Positions 28,586 to 37,555 of a stretch of DNA of 64,000 nucleotides are shown one piece after another. Below the pieces are notes generated by a model. That model did no database searches and was not told the DNA's origin. It saw only the letters and a list, made by a program, of their open reading frames with translations. The position numbers and the translations under genes were made by a program. The DNA is from Candidatus Nanopelagicales bacterium (GTDB lineage Bacteria > Actinomycetota > Actinomycetes > S36-B12 > GCA-2699445): contig JBAOHO010000013.1 in the NCBI GenBank assembly GCA_037045355.1, forward strand, positions 1-64,000. Reading direction: 5' to 3'. Numbering within the stretch: position 1 is the first letter of the stretch; each line of letters begins with the position of its first letter.

Positions 28586-29983
28586 ATGCCCCATGTGACA
28601 GCAGTGGTGATCATCGGTGGCGGACCCGGCGGATACGAGGCGGCCCTGGTGGCGGCGCAGAACGGGGCGGAGGTCACCGTCATCGAGCGCCACGGCATCG
28701 GGGGTTCGGCCGTCCTCACCGACTGTGTGCCGAGCAAGGCGCTCATCGCGACCTCCGAGATTCTCACCATGGCGGGTGAGTCGCACAACCTAGGAGTGAC
28801 GATCCACGGTGAGCCGGCTCGCCCCGATCTGTTGTCGGTGCGGCTCGACGAGGTCAACGCCCGGATCCGGGAGTTGGCCCGCCAACAGTCCGTCGACACT
28901 CGCGCCACGCTCATCGCGGCGGGGATCGCCGTCCAACGCGGTACTGGTCGTCTGCTCGCACCGGATCGGATCGAGGTCACCTCCGATCATGGACTCACCC
29001 AGATCGATGCGGACGTCGTCCTGATCGCCACGGGGGCTCGACCGCGCGAACTTCCCGGCACGGACGTCGATGGCGAGCGGATCCTGAACTGGGAGCAGTT
29101 GTACAACTTGGGTGAACTCCCCGAGCGGTTGATCGTGGTGGGCTCCGGGGTCACCGGGGCGGAGTTCGCCTCCGCCTACCGGGCGATGGGCAGCGACGTC
29201 GTGCTCGTGTCGTCTCGAGACCGGGTCCTGCCCGCAGAAGACGCTGACGCGGCTGCGGTGCTGGAGCGGGCTTTCCGTCGCCGCGGAGTCGAGGTCCGGG
29301 CAAGGAGCCGGGCGCAGCGTGCCGTGCGGACCGGTGACCGGGTCGAGGTGTTCCTCTCCGACGGATCAGTGGTGTCCGGGTCGCATTGCCTGCTGGCTGT
29401 CGGCTCGGTGCCCAACACCGACGGAATGGGGTTGGCCGAGGCGGGCGTGATCACGGATGACCGCGGGTTCATCACCGTCGACAGGGTCTCGCGGACATCC
29501 GCGCGAGGTGTCTACGCAGCCGGTGACTGCACCGGAGTGATGATGCTCGCCTCGACCGCCGCGATGCAGGGCCGCATCGCCATGTGGCACACGATGGGTC
29601 AGGCGGTTCATCCGTTGGATCTGCGCATGGTGTCGAGCAATGTGTTCACGGAGCCGGAGATCGCGACTGTCGGCTACTCGCAAGCCGACGTCGATGCCGG
29701 AGTCATCAATGCGGATGCGGTCACCCTCGGGTTGCAGACCAACGCACGCGCCAAGATGCAGGGGTTCGACGACGGGTTCGTGAAGTTGTTCTGCCGGCGG
29801 GGCACTCGGATCGTCGTCGGCGGTGTCGTGGTGGCGCCGAAGGCGAGTGAGCTGATCCATGCGGTGACCATGGCGGTCGACCAGCGGTTGACCGTCGATC
29901 AGGTGGCGGGCACGTTCACCGTCTATCCGTCGCTCTCGGGTTCGATCGCCGAAGCGGCCCGGCAGCTGCACGTCACCGATTGA
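28586..29983 (+). CDS. lpdA: LpdA-type NAD(P)H:quinone dehydrogenase
   Basis: Flavoprotein disulfide-reductase fold, 465 residues: FAD loop VVIIGGGPGGYEAA, NAD loop VVGSGVTGAEFA, YAAGDCTGVMMLA and a C-terminal dimerisation domain (NVFTEPEIATVGY). Where lipoamide dehydrogenases have GGTCLNVGC this protein has GGSAVLTDC: the first redox Cys is Ala, as in mycobacterial LpdA (Rv3303c), which reduces quinones instead of lipoamide. The open frame extends to 28526; I choose ATG 28586, with GTG 28595 as a close alternative. It ends 11 nt inside the convergent exported-protein gene. Confidence 0.88.
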   Translation: MPHVTAVVIIGGGPGGYEAALVAAQNGAEVTVIERHGIGGSAVLTDCVPSKALIATSEILTMAGESHNLGVTIHGEPARPDLLSVRLDEVNARIRELARQQSVDTRATLIAAGIAVQRGTGRLLAPDRIEVTSDHGLTQIDADVVLIATGARPRELPGTDVDGERILNWEQLYNLGELPERLIVVGSGVTGAEFASAYRAMGSDVVLVSSRDRVLPAEDADAAAVLERAFRRRGVEVRARSRAQRAVRTGDRVEVFLSDGSVVSGSHCLLAVGSVPNTDGMGLAEAGVITDDRGFITVDRVSRTSARGVYAAGDCTGVMMLASTAAMQGRIAMWHTMGQAVHPLDLRMVSSNVFTEPEIATVGYSQADVDAGVINADAVTLGLQTNARAKMQGFDDGFVKLFCRRGTRIVVGGVVVAPKASELIHAVTMAVDQRLTVDQVAGTFTVYPSLSGSIAEAARQLHVTD

Positions 29984-30995
29984 CGGCGGCGGAGTCCGGA
30001 CTCACCATCAGCCGCCGGGTGTCGACAGCCTCGAAGGCGCCCGCGGGTACCTGCTTCAGCTGGTCGATGAGGTCCTCGGGCCAGCGATCGTCGGCCGTGC
30101 CCTGGAAGTACCACGCACCACCATTGTCGGCGAGCACCATTCCGTAGCGCCGCATGCCCTGAAGTACGACTTGGGCCTGCGGCGAGTAACCGGAGATGTC
30201 GAATGATCGCTTGAGTCGGAACCGCGCCCCCATGGGCGGGTAGGAGGGATCCGCAGTGGCGCCCGCTTGATGTCGAGCCGGCCATAAGTAGCGCCGGCTC
30301 GTGGTCGGTGCGGTGAATCTGATCGCGTGGAACACCTTGCCGGCCGCGACCTCGTCGTAGGTCAGCAACCCGGGAAGGATCGGCAATCCCGCTGCGTCGG
30401 CCGAGGTCCAACCGCGGGGCCGCAGGGCGTTCGAACGCAGATCCCACGTTGCGCCCGACCCCGCCGTCCAGGTGCCGCCCGACGAGTGTGTGTCCCAGGT
30501 TTCGTAGAGCCGGCACGTGTCCCGGTCGATCACGATCGCGTGCCGGTCTCCGTCGGACTCCCGTCCGCCCTCGATGAACGTGTCCGGGCCCAGCGGGTAG
30601 CGCACGTCGTCGCTCTCGTCGGCGTAGTCGAACTGGACCGCGACCGTCGCGTGGGAGGAGTCGACCACCGTGACACCGATGCCGTAGGGGACCGACTGTT
30701 CGCCGTAACTGGGGCCGAAGTCGGGGTGCAAGGACTCGGAGCGGCCGATCGTGCGCAGCCATGCCCGGGATCGCCGGGCGACGGGCAGACGGTCGACTCG
30801 TGTCCGCCAGTAGTTGTTCGCCGGGAACGTGGGACACGTGGTGCCGGGGACGTTCCCGGTCGCAGAAGCTGCCGCAGCCGCCCGGGCAGCCCCGGGTGCC
30901 GCGAGCGGTGCGGGAGCGGAACCAGGCGTCAGTGCCGCGGCGCCGCAGGCGAGCACTGCGCCGACGGCGGCGATGCCAGCGTGACTGAGTCTCAT
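29973..30995 (-). CDS. Exported protein of unknown function
   Basis: 340 residues with a signal peptide (IAAVGAVLACGAAALTPGSA, then Ala/Pro-rich to about residue 45). The mature part has two Cys (TTCPTFPANNYWRTRVDRLP and DTCRLYETWD), and conserved-looking blocks FGPSYGEQSVPYGIGVTVVD, DVRYPLGPDTFIEGG and YGMVLADNGGAWYFQGTAD. The C-terminus returns to a Trp-rich strand pattern. I have seen similar ANNYWRTRV/YPL/YGMVLADNG proteins only as hypothetical secreted proteins and give no function. The start codon lies in a tandem repeat that duplicates it (30990-31043). Confidence 0.75.
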   Translation of the reverse strand: MRLSHAGIAAVGAVLACGAAALTPGSAPAPLAAPGAARAAAAASATGNVPGTTCPTFPANNYWRTRVDRLPVARRSRAWLRTIGRSESLHPDFGPSYGEQSVPYGIGVTVVDSSHATVAVQFDYADESDDVRYPLGPDTFIEGGRESDGDRHAIVIDRDTCRLYETWDTHSSGGTWTAGSGATWDLRSNALRPRGWTSADAAGLPILPGLLTYDEVAAGKVFHAIRFTAPTTSRRYLWPARHQAGATADPSYPPMGARFRLKRSFDISGYSPQAQVVLQGMRRYGMVLADNGGAWYFQGTADDRWPEDLIDQLKQVPAGAFEAVDTRRLMVSPDSAAVNR

Positions 30996-31043
30996 GGGTT
31001 CGTTCTCATGGGTTCGGTTCTCATGGGTTCGGTTCTCATGGGT
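30990..31043. repeat. 14/15-bp x3.5 repeat copying the start codon region
   Basis: TCTCATGGGTTCGGT occurs at 30990 (14-bp form), 31004 and 31019, with a partial copy at 31034. On the coding strand each is ACCGAACCCATGAGA, so the true start ATGAGA is copied three times upstream. Confidence 0.9.
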
Positions 31044-31085
31044 ACATTGTCGGCAGCAGAAGACCGGTTCGATAGCGCCGTTCGG

Positions 31086-32435
31086 TCAGAATCCGCCGCC
31101 GCCGAAGTCGCCGCCCCCACCGAAGTCGCCCCCGCCGCCGAAGTCACCCCCACCGAAGTCGCCCCCACCGAAACCTCCGCCGAAGTCCCCGCCGAAACTG
31201 CCCCCTCCGAAGTCGCCGCCCCCATCGGACGATCCCGTGCCTTCGGCGCCGTACGCGTAACCGCCGGACATCATCGAGCCCATCATGGTCCCGATCAGCA
31301 AGGCGGGCAGGACGCTGCCGAACGAGTCGTAGTAGCCCTGCGCGTAGGGCGCGTACTGGGGCCCACCTTGCCAGTAGGGCACCGATCGGCCGTCGGATGC
31401 GGTGACCTGCCGCGGCGCCGGATCGCGGCCCGCGGTGATGGCTTGAGCGCACCGCACACACGCCGGGATCTCCCGCGGAGCGGCTGCTCCCATCGGCGTG
31501 TACATCACATCCTCGGTGCTGGGACCGTGGCGGGGATCGATGAAGCACGGGGGTCGGCGAGCCGGCATCGGGTCGCCGTCGAGTTGCGCTGCGACACACG
31601 CGACGGCGTAGCGACCGTCTTCCAGATGGGTGGTCACCGTGCCCGCATCGGCGGGTGAGGACAGGGAGGCCAGCGCGGACTTGGCCTTCTCATAGGAGTC
31701 CAACGCGGCCTCGAGCTGGTCGCGGGCCGGCTGGTCCAGGCGGCTGTCACTCATATCGAACTGGGTCAGCCGCTCCCCGTATTCGGTGATGTCTTCCTCG
31801 AGGACCCCGGTGACGTCGCGCAGTTCCCGGGCTCGGCGCTGCTTGTTCTTCTGACTACTGCGGTAGATGAGCAACCCGCCTCCGGCGACACCGGCCCCGA
31901 GCAGGACGGCGAGGACCCAGGGGAAACCGGAGGGATTCGCCTCGGAAAAGGATGTCGGCACTGTGCCGCCGTACCGTTCGGCACTCGCCGCGACGAAGCC
32001 TTGCAGCACTGCGTAGGTTCCCGCCCCGCGGTACTCCTTGATGGCGGCGTCGGCGAGGTCGGTGACCGTTGGGGAGCGGGTCGAACCGGCGCGGAAGTCG
32101 TTGCCCACGACGACGGCGTAGATGCCGGGACGGTTCACCTTGTCGGGCAGCGCGGCCAGCACGTCGTTGGGGGTCGGGTACTGCGTGTCCAGCGTGGACG
32201 CGGGCAGGACCGCGATGAAGTACGGCAGCCCCGTCTCGCGGACGTCGGCGATGAGCGCCTGGGTCTCGGCGCTGGTCATCGCCCGCTCGGCGGAGGTGTC
32301 GTTGTACACCGGGGTGGCGGTCAGACTCGCGGCGACGGCGTCGAGCGAGGTCCGGGCGGACCCGGCGCCGACGGGAACAGCCAGCAGTGCCGCCACTGCG
32401 ACGAGCAGGAGGAGCGCGACTCGGCGAGGTGTCAT
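31086..32435 (-). CDS. Exported TPM-like membrane protein with Gly-rich tail
   Basis: 449 residues: signal peptide (VALLLLVAVAALLAVPVGAG), a domain of ~130 residues resembling the TPM/YgcG fold (SAETQALIADVRETGLPYFIAVLPAS, GIYAVVVGNDFRAGS), a membrane helix near 174-192 (WVLAVLLGAGVAGGGLLIY), a charged cytoplasmic part with a CxxC (IPACVRCAQAITAGR) and a tail of GGGDFGG repeats. Function unknown; the TPM-like match is moderate. The Gly-rich tail is encoded by short tandem repeats. Downstream of accA on the same strand. Confidence 0.75.
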   Translation of the reverse strand: MTPRRVALLLLVAVAALLAVPVGAGSARTSLDAVAASLTATPVYNDTSAERAMTSAETQALIADVRETGLPYFIAVLPASTLDTQYPTPNDVLAALPDKVNRPGIYAVVVGNDFRAGSTRSPTVTDLADAAIKEYRGAGTYAVLQGFVAASAERYGGTVPTSFSEANPSGFPWVLAVLLGAGVAGGGLLIYRSSQKNKQRRARELRDVTGVLEEDITEYGERLTQFDMSDSRLDQPARDQLEAALDSYEKAKSALASLSSPADAGTVTTHLEDGRYAVACVAAQLDGDPMPARRPPCFIDPRHGPSTEDVMYTPMGAAAPREIPACVRCAQAITAGRDPAPRQVTASDGRSVPYWQGGPQYAPYAQGYYDSFGSVLPALLIGTMMGSMMSGGYAYGAEGTGSSDGGGDFGGGSFGGDFGGGFGGGDFGGGDFGGGGDFGGGGDFGGGGF

Positions 32436-32448
32436 GAGGTCACACTAA

Positions 32449-32521
32449 CCTCGGGGGCCGACTCAACCTCGGGGGCCAGGCGGAGCCTCGGGGGCCAGCG
32501 GAGCCTCGGGGGGCGCAGACG
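32449..32521. repeat. Imperfect repeat between accA and the TPM-like gene
   Basis: Four copies of a CCTCGGGGGCC-centred unit at ~16-23 bp spacing, in the 147-nt gap upstream of the TPM-like gene start. Confidence 0.75.
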
Positions 32522-32582
32522 CCGAGGGAGCGGACCCGCCTCACGGGCCGCCGAATGATCGGCTGCTCCCGCAGGGACCAGG

Positions 32583-34337
32583 TCAGTCGTTGATCTCCAT
32601 GAGAACGGCCCCGTTGGCGACCGTCGCGCCCACCTCGGCGGCGATATTGGCCACGGTTCCCGACTTGGGGGCGTTGATCGGCTGCTCCATCTTCATGGCC
32701 TCGAGGACCAGTACAAGCTCGCCCTCCTCGACCTCCTGGCCCTCGTCGACGGCGATCTTGACGATGGTTCCCTGCATCGGTGCCGTGACGGAGTTGCCGC
32801 CCGCACCCCCAGCCGCCTTGGACTTCTTGCGCGTCGGAGCCTTCTTGGACGGCCCGGCCGTACCGATTCCGCCGAGTCCGGCGGGCAGTGAGACTTCCAG
32901 CCGCTTGCCGCCGACCTCGACCACGACGGTGTCGCGGGACTCGGGTTCGACCGGTTCGCCGGAGCCACCGCCGTACGGGGGAATGGTGTTGTCGAAGTCG
33001 GTCTCGATCCAGCGGGTGTAGATGGTGAACTGCTCGTCCGGATCGGCCGGGGCGAACGCAGGATCGCGCACGACCACTCGATGGAAGGTGAGTGCGGTCG
33101 CGATGCCCTCTGCCTCGAACTCGTCAAGGGCTCGGCGGGACCGCTCCAGCGCTTCCTGGCGGTCCGCTCCCGTGACGATGAGTTTGCCGAGCAAGGAGTC
33201 GAAGTTGCCGCCGATCACGTCGCCTTGGACGAATCCGCCGTCCCAGCGCACACCGGGTCCACTGGGCGGGGCCCACACGTCGAGCTGGCCGGGGGCAGGC
33301 AGGAAGTTGCGGCCCGGGTCCTCGCCATTGATGCGGAACTCGAACGAATGCCCGCGCAGGGGGGGATCGTCGAATCCGAGTTCCTCTCCGTCGGCGATGC
33401 GGAACTGTTGGCGGACCAGGTCGATGCCGGCGACTTCTTCGCTGACCGGGTGTTCCACCTGCAGCCGGGTGTTGACCTCGAGGAACGAGATGGAGCCATC
33501 CTCGCCCACCAGGAACTCGCAGGTACCGGCGCCGTAGTAGCCGGCTTCCGTGATGATCGCCTTCGACGCGCGATACAGCTCAGCGACCTGGGCGTCGGTC
33601 AGGAACGGGGCGGGAGCCTCCTCGACCAGTTTCTGGTGGCGGCGCTGCAGCGAGCAGTCGCGGGTGGACACGACAACCACGTTGCCGTGCTGGTCAGCCA
33701 GAACCTGGGTCTCGACATGGCGGGGCCGATCGAGGTAGCGCTCCACGAAACACTCGCCGCGGCCGAACGCCGCGACTGCTTCGCGGACCGCAGAGTCGTA
33801 CAACTCCGGGATCTCGTCGAGATCGCGGGCAACCTTGAGCCCACGTCCACCGCCGCCGAAAGCTGCCTTGATGGCGATCGGCAGGCCGTGTTCTTGGGCG
33901 AACGCCACGACTTCGGTGGCGTCCTTGACGGGGTCGGTGGTGCCCTCGACCTGTGGGGCTCCGGCGCGTTGGGCGATGTGGCGGGCGGACACCTTGTCCC
34001 CCAGTGATCGGATCGCCTCCGGGGGTGGGCCGATCCAGGTGAGTCCGGCGTCGATGACTGCCTGGGCGAAATCCGCGTTCTCGGACAAGAACCCGTATCC
34101 CGGGTGAACAGCGTCGGCACCGGCCTCTTGGGCGGTGGCGATGATCTTGTCGATCAGGAGGTAGGACTCCGCAGCCGTCGAACCGCCGAGGGCGTAGGCC
34201 TCGTCGGCCGCCTTGACGTGGAGGGCATCGCGGTCGGGGTCGGCATAGATGGCGACGGAAGCGATGCCGGCGTCTTTGCACGCCCGGGCCACACGGACAG
34301 CGATCTCGCCACGGTTGGCGATGAGTACCTTGCGCAT
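32583..34337 (-). CDS. accA: Acyl-CoA carboxylase alpha subunit (biotin carboxylase + BCCP)
   Basis: Biotin-dependent acetyl/propionyl-CoA carboxylase alpha chain, 584 residues. Biotin carboxylase domain: MRKVLIANRGEIAVRVARA, ATP-grasp loop AFGGGGRGLKVA, STRDCSLQRRHQKLVEEAPA and EVNTRLQVEHPVSEEV. A Lys/Ala-rich linker leads to the C-terminal biotinyl domain with VLEAMKMEQPINAP, where the Lys is biotinylated. The -10 TAGGCT 7 nt before the ATG gives a leaderless start. It is separated from accB/accE by five genes, but all three subunits lie within 7 kb. Product: malonyl-CoA or methylmalonyl-CoA, the latter feeding MutAB. Confidence 0.94.
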   Translation of the reverse strand: MRKVLIANRGEIAVRVARACKDAGIASVAIYADPDRDALHVKAADEAYALGGSTAAESYLLIDKIIATAQEAGADAVHPGYGFLSENADFAQAVIDAGLTWIGPPPEAIRSLGDKVSARHIAQRAGAPQVEGTTDPVKDATEVVAFAQEHGLPIAIKAAFGGGGRGLKVARDLDEIPELYDSAVREAVAAFGRGECFVERYLDRPRHVETQVLADQHGNVVVVSTRDCSLQRRHQKLVEEAPAPFLTDAQVAELYRASKAIITEAGYYGAGTCEFLVGEDGSISFLEVNTRLQVEHPVSEEVAGIDLVRQQFRIADGEELGFDDPPLRGHSFEFRINGEDPGRNFLPAPGQLDVWAPPSGPGVRWDGGFVQGDVIGGNFDSLLGKLIVTGADRQEALERSRRALDEFEAEGIATALTFHRVVVRDPAFAPADPDEQFTIYTRWIETDFDNTIPPYGGGSGEPVEPESRDTVVVEVGGKRLEVSLPAGLGGIGTAGPSKKAPTRKKSKAAGGAGGNSVTAPMQGTIVKIAVDEGQEVEEGELVLVLEAMKMEQPINAPKSGTVANIAAEVGATVANGAVLMEIND

Positions 34338-34344
34338 GGCCCCC

Positions 34345-34350
34345 AGCCTA
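34345..34350 (-). promoter_or_regulatory. accA -10 box, leaderless type
   Basis: TAGGCT on the minus strand, 7 nt before the accA ATG. Confidence 0.5.
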
Positions 34351-34369
34351 CCGAGCGGATCGCACAGAC

Positions 34370-34403
34370 GATGGGGCCGCCCGGTGATCCGGACGGCCCC
34401 ATC
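34370..34403 (-). terminator. Terminator hairpin after the 34416 gene
   Basis: GATGGGGCCG (34370-34379) and CGGCCCCATC (34394-34403) form a perfect 10-bp stem with a further CCGG/CCGG inner stem. It lies between the stop of the exported protein and the accA promoter. No T run follows, which is common in actinobacteria. Confidence 0.7.
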
Positions 34404-34415
34404 GCTGAAGTGGCG

Positions 34416-35784
34416 TCAGTTGGACTTCACCTCGATCCGGACAGTGGCGGTGAACCGCAGGTCGGGGGAGCGGGCCACCTTGACCTCGCGGTACGCGGTC
34501 CAGGTGCCGGCGTGGTGTGAGGTGGGCAGGTGCACCGCGTTCTCGCCGTAGGAGAACTGGTAGCAGTTGGCACCGCTGTCTTCTTCGTTGGACCCAGCGG
34601 GCCATGTGGTTGGTGCCTGGCTGGGAATAGTGCGAGGCGCACCACTGCTGGTTCTTCTTGGTCACCGCGTCGTTTTCGCGGCCCTCGACCTGCAGCGCAA
34701 TCTGGTTGGCGGTGGTCGTGAACTGGTGCCGCGGCTGGGCAGCGGCGCTGATGGTCCTGGTCTCACCCGAACCGATCGACGTCTCGCCGTAGCCGTTGCT
34801 CCACGATCCGCTCTTGGTCGGTGCCGTGGTGCCGCGGGCCTGGAACAGTAGTTCACCCTTGCCCCGCAGACCTCGGTCCGCGTCGTCGTGCACCACGATC
34901 TTCTCGACCGAGACAGTCACCTGGCGCTGTGCCGTCGGAGCCGGGAGCAGCTCCTGATCCCATTCCTGGGTTCCGTTGCCCGCCACCGCGGTCAAGACGT
35001 TGTATGCGGTGCCCGGGGTCAACGAGTTGAACCGGTGCATGTACCGGAAGCGGGGCACGTCGCCGTCACTGATCTTCTCGCCGTGCAGCATGATCGCGTT
35101 GGCACCGGTCAGGTGGTTACCGGCCGGTGTCGCGGACTTGCCGAGGGACACCCACGCGGCGGGCTGGCTGGACACGAACGACACGTCGACCCAGCTGTGG
35201 CCTTTGCTGATCGAGTGCTGACCGTGCAGGAGTGTGCTGACCGAGCCGATCATCTGCACCGGCTTGAACCCGGCGCCCGTGGGGATCGTGAACAGGTAGT
35301 GGTAGACCCGGCCCGGCTCGAGGCCTTCCACGGTCTTGGTGAAGGTCCGCATGGCGTTGGGGTCCTTCAGCCCGCCGCCACCGTTCTGTGGGGCGGACAC
35401 GACCACAGGCTGGGCGGCGCCCATCGTGTAGCGGCCAGAGGAGTCTTTGGTGGCGGGCGAGTCGCTCACCTGCATGATGACGGTGTCCACATTGGCCCGG
35501 AACACCTGCGTGAACGACGTCTGGGTCCACGACTGGGAACTGGTCCCGAACTTCTTGCCCGAGTCCTTCAGGGGCGCCGGGGCGATGGTGTCCACGGTCT
35601 TGGGCGGTGTCGGCTCAGCAGGTGCGGGTGTGATCTTGTCGATCGGCTTGGGTGGGGCCGGAGCGATCTTGTCCAGCGATGGCGTTGGGGCGGGCGGCGT
35701 CTGCGCCAATGCCGGTGCGGCCCCCAAGGGCAGCACGACAGCGGTGAGAATGCCGGCGGACAGTGTTGTCAGGGTGCGGTTCAT
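34416..35784 (-). CDS. Exported Fn3-like repeat protein of unknown function, frame-disrupted
   Basis: About 455 residues. Signal peptide MNRTLTTLSAGILTAVVLPL to ALA, then a Pro-rich stalk with three DKIAPAP-like repeats, then two beta-rich repeats with fibronectin-III-like LEPGRVYHYLFTIP and LTPGTAYNVLTAVAG segments, a third segment (RQVTVSVEKIVVHDDADRG), and a C-terminal domain. From near 34600 the family-like sequence (SNEEDSGANCYQFSYGENAV, ending IRIEVKSN-type) is in another frame ending with TGA at 34416-34418, so one indel is needed. AGGAGGAAG precedes the ATG. Function unknown. Confidence 0.72.
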
Positions 35785-35862
35785 CTCTTCCTCCTGGTCT
35801 CGGCGGTCGGGGTGACCGCGTATGACGGTGAGAGGAGTCGACTGATCGGCTTTCAACACTTT

Positions 35863-36030
35863 TTCCCAGGTCTTCCCAGGTCTTCCCAGGTCTCCCCAGG
35901 TCTTCCAGGGCTCCCAGGTCTTCCCAGGGCTCCCAGGTCTCTGCGAGGTCTTTCCGGAATCGCTTCCGAGGTCTCTTCCGGAATCTCTTCCGGAAACTTC
36001 TTCCGGAAACCTCTTCCGGAAACCCGTGTA
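35863..36030. repeat. 10-12-bp tandem repeat block in a divergent intergenic region
   Basis: Two related units follow each other: CTTCCCAGGT-like (35863-35945) and CTTCCGGAAA-like (35950-36030), each in five or more imperfect copies, between the divergent exported-protein and acetyltransferase genes. Confidence 0.88.
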
Positions 36031-36060
36031 TCCGATGTTGGGCAGGCGGGTTCGGTCTCC

Positions 36061-36066
36061 TACAGT
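36061..36066 (+). promoter_or_regulatory. -10 box, leaderless type, for the acetyltransferase
   Basis: TACAGT, 6 nt before the ATG at 36073. Confidence 0.5.
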
Positions 36067-36072
36067 GGCGCG

Positions 36073-36711
36073 ATGCGCACCCCGCCGTATCGGATCGAGA
36101 CCGAGCGGGTCGTGATCCGCTGCTACGACCCGGCTGACGCCCCCTTGCTCAAGGAGTGCGTCGACTCGAGCCTGCCGGAGTTGCAGGCGCGGATGCCCTG
36201 GGCGCTGGACGATCCCCAGAGCGTCGCCGAGAAGGTGGAGCTTCTGCGAGGTATGAGGTCGCGCTTCGACGCCGACACCGACTACGCCCTGGGGGTCTTC
36301 ACCCTCGATGGCTCACGGCAACTCGGCGGCACTGGGCTGCATCGCAGGGGGACACCCGACAGTCTCGAGATCGGTTACTTCGTGCGGACCGACAGCATCG
36401 GGCGGGGTCTCGCGACCCACGTCGTGGGGACCCTGACCGATGTGGGGTTGCGGCACTGCCGCGCCCGCCGGATCCAGATCGACGTCGAGGCGGACAACTC
36501 GGCCAGTCTGGCGATCCCGAGGAAGCTCGGATACCTGGAAGAAGGGGTGCTGCGCGGTCGCGCAGCGTGGCCCGATCAGGAACCACGCGACATCGTCACG
36601 TTCTCGTTGCTGGCCACGGAGTACCCGATCGTGGCCGGCGAACGGTCCCCGGCGGGACGACCGGCCGGGCTCGCCTACCGGGCTTACGACGCGGCTGGTC
36701 GTCAGCTCTGA
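36073..36711 (+). CDS. GNAT-family N-acetyltransferase (RimJ/RimL-like)
   Basis: 212 residues. The beginning RIETERVVIRCYDPADAPLL and the acetyl-CoA motif A IGRGLATHVVGTLTDVGL, followed by VEADNSASLAIPRKLGYLEEG and a final DIVTFSLLATEY, are typical of RimJ/RimL N-terminal acetyltransferases. The substrate (ribosomal protein, antibiotic or other amine) is not visible. The last 10 nt overlap maf convergently. Confidence 0.85.
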   Translation: MRTPPYRIETERVVIRCYDPADAPLLKECVDSSLPELQARMPWALDDPQSVAEKVELLRGMRSRFDADTDYALGVFTLDGSRQLGGTGLHRRGTPDSLEIGYFVRTDSIGRGLATHVVGTLTDVGLRHCRARRIQIDVEADNSASLAIPRKLGYLEEGVLRGRAAWPDQEPRDIVTFSLLATEYPIVAGERSPAGRPAGLAYRAYDAAGRQL

Positions 36712-37340
36712 GCCCATAGATCGGGCCAGAAGACACCCAAGTCGGCGAGCAGACGCCGGATCAACGGCAGCGAGAGGCCGATCACGTTGCTCGGATCCCC
36801 GGAGATCCCCTGGATCAGCGGTGCGGCGATGCCGTCGAGAGTGAACCCCCCCGCGACGTCGAGAGGCTCACCGGTGGCCACGTACGCCGCCAGTTCCGCA
36901 TCGTCGAACTCGGCGAACCAGATCTCTGTGGCGGCCACCTCGTGGGCACGGGAATCCCGTCCGTCCGGCTGTCGCACGACCACCGTGTGTCCGGTGAGCA
37001 GGTGTCCGGTGCGTCCCGAGAGTGCCGCCAGCCGGCGGGTGGCGGTCTGCGCGTCGCCGGGCTTGCCCAGCAGCTCCCCGTCGAACCGGAACATCGAGTC
37101 CGCGGCGAGCACGATGGTGGGCCGGGCAACGGCACCCAGTTGTGCGACCACGTCGTCGGCTTTGAGATCGGCGAGTGTTTGGACCAGGCCCGCGGCGTCC
37201 GCCGGGTCCCATGCGGCCGTGATCGGGCCCTCGTCGACCGAACTGACGATCGACCGGGCGGTGAGGCCCGCGTTGGCGAGCAGGCCGGCTCGGGCCGCGG
37301 AGGCACTGGCGAGAACGACGTCCCACTCGGATGCCGTCAT
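36702..37340 (-). CDS. maf: Maf-like nucleoside triphosphate pyrophosphatase
   Basis: House-cleaning pyrophosphatase for non-canonical nucleotides. 212 residues; LASASAARAGLL is the P-loop-like start, LAADSMF the acidic motif (usually ADT), GKPGDAQTATRRLAALSGRTG the central helix and GGFTLDGIAAPLIQGISGDPSNVIGLS the conserved end. ATG 37340 overlaps the accE stop (ATGA). The genes accB-accE-maf form an operon, an order common in actinobacteria. Confidence 0.9.
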   Translation of the reverse strand: MTASEWDVVLASASAARAGLLANAGLTARSIVSSVDEGPITAAWDPADAAGLVQTLADLKADDVVAQLGAVARPTIVLAADSMFRFDGELLGKPGDAQTATRRLAALSGRTGHLLTGHTVVVRQPDGRDSRAHEVAATEIWFAEFDDAELAAYVATGEPLDVAGGFTLDGIAAPLIQGISGDPSNVIGLSLPLIRRLLADLGVFWPDLWAQS

Positions 37341-37555
37341 CGGCGCATGGACAGCCGCCACGAGTCCGGTCCGGGCCGCGGTGACCGGCGGGCGGCCCGA
37401 GCCGATCCGGACCAGGCGCTGACTCGGGGTTCCGGGGCAGGAGTCGAACCCAGAGCGGAGAACAGGACCACCAGAGCCGCCACATGCTCGGGATCCGGGT
37501 CGCCGGACACGATGCGCAGTGCGGGCGCCGCAGGTGGGGCGGTGTCGTCGCTCAT
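37337..37555 (-). CDS. accE: Acyl-CoA carboxylase epsilon subunit
   Basis: 72-residue protein: LRIVSGDPDPEHVAALVVLF is the family signature, followed by a Trp in SAWSGSARAAR near the C-terminus. The epsilon subunit stabilises the alpha-beta carboxylase complex in actinobacteria. It overlaps accB by four nt and maf by four nt. Confidence 0.88.
   Translation of the reverse strand: MSDDTAPPAAPALRIVSGDPDPEHVAALVVLFSALGSTPAPEPRVSAWSGSARAARRSPRPGPDSWRLSMRR

Noticed and set aside
34888..36072. Upstream extension of the acetyltransferase frame
   Set aside because: It runs antisense to the exported protein and through repeats; a -10 box 6 nt before ATG 36073 fits the family start.
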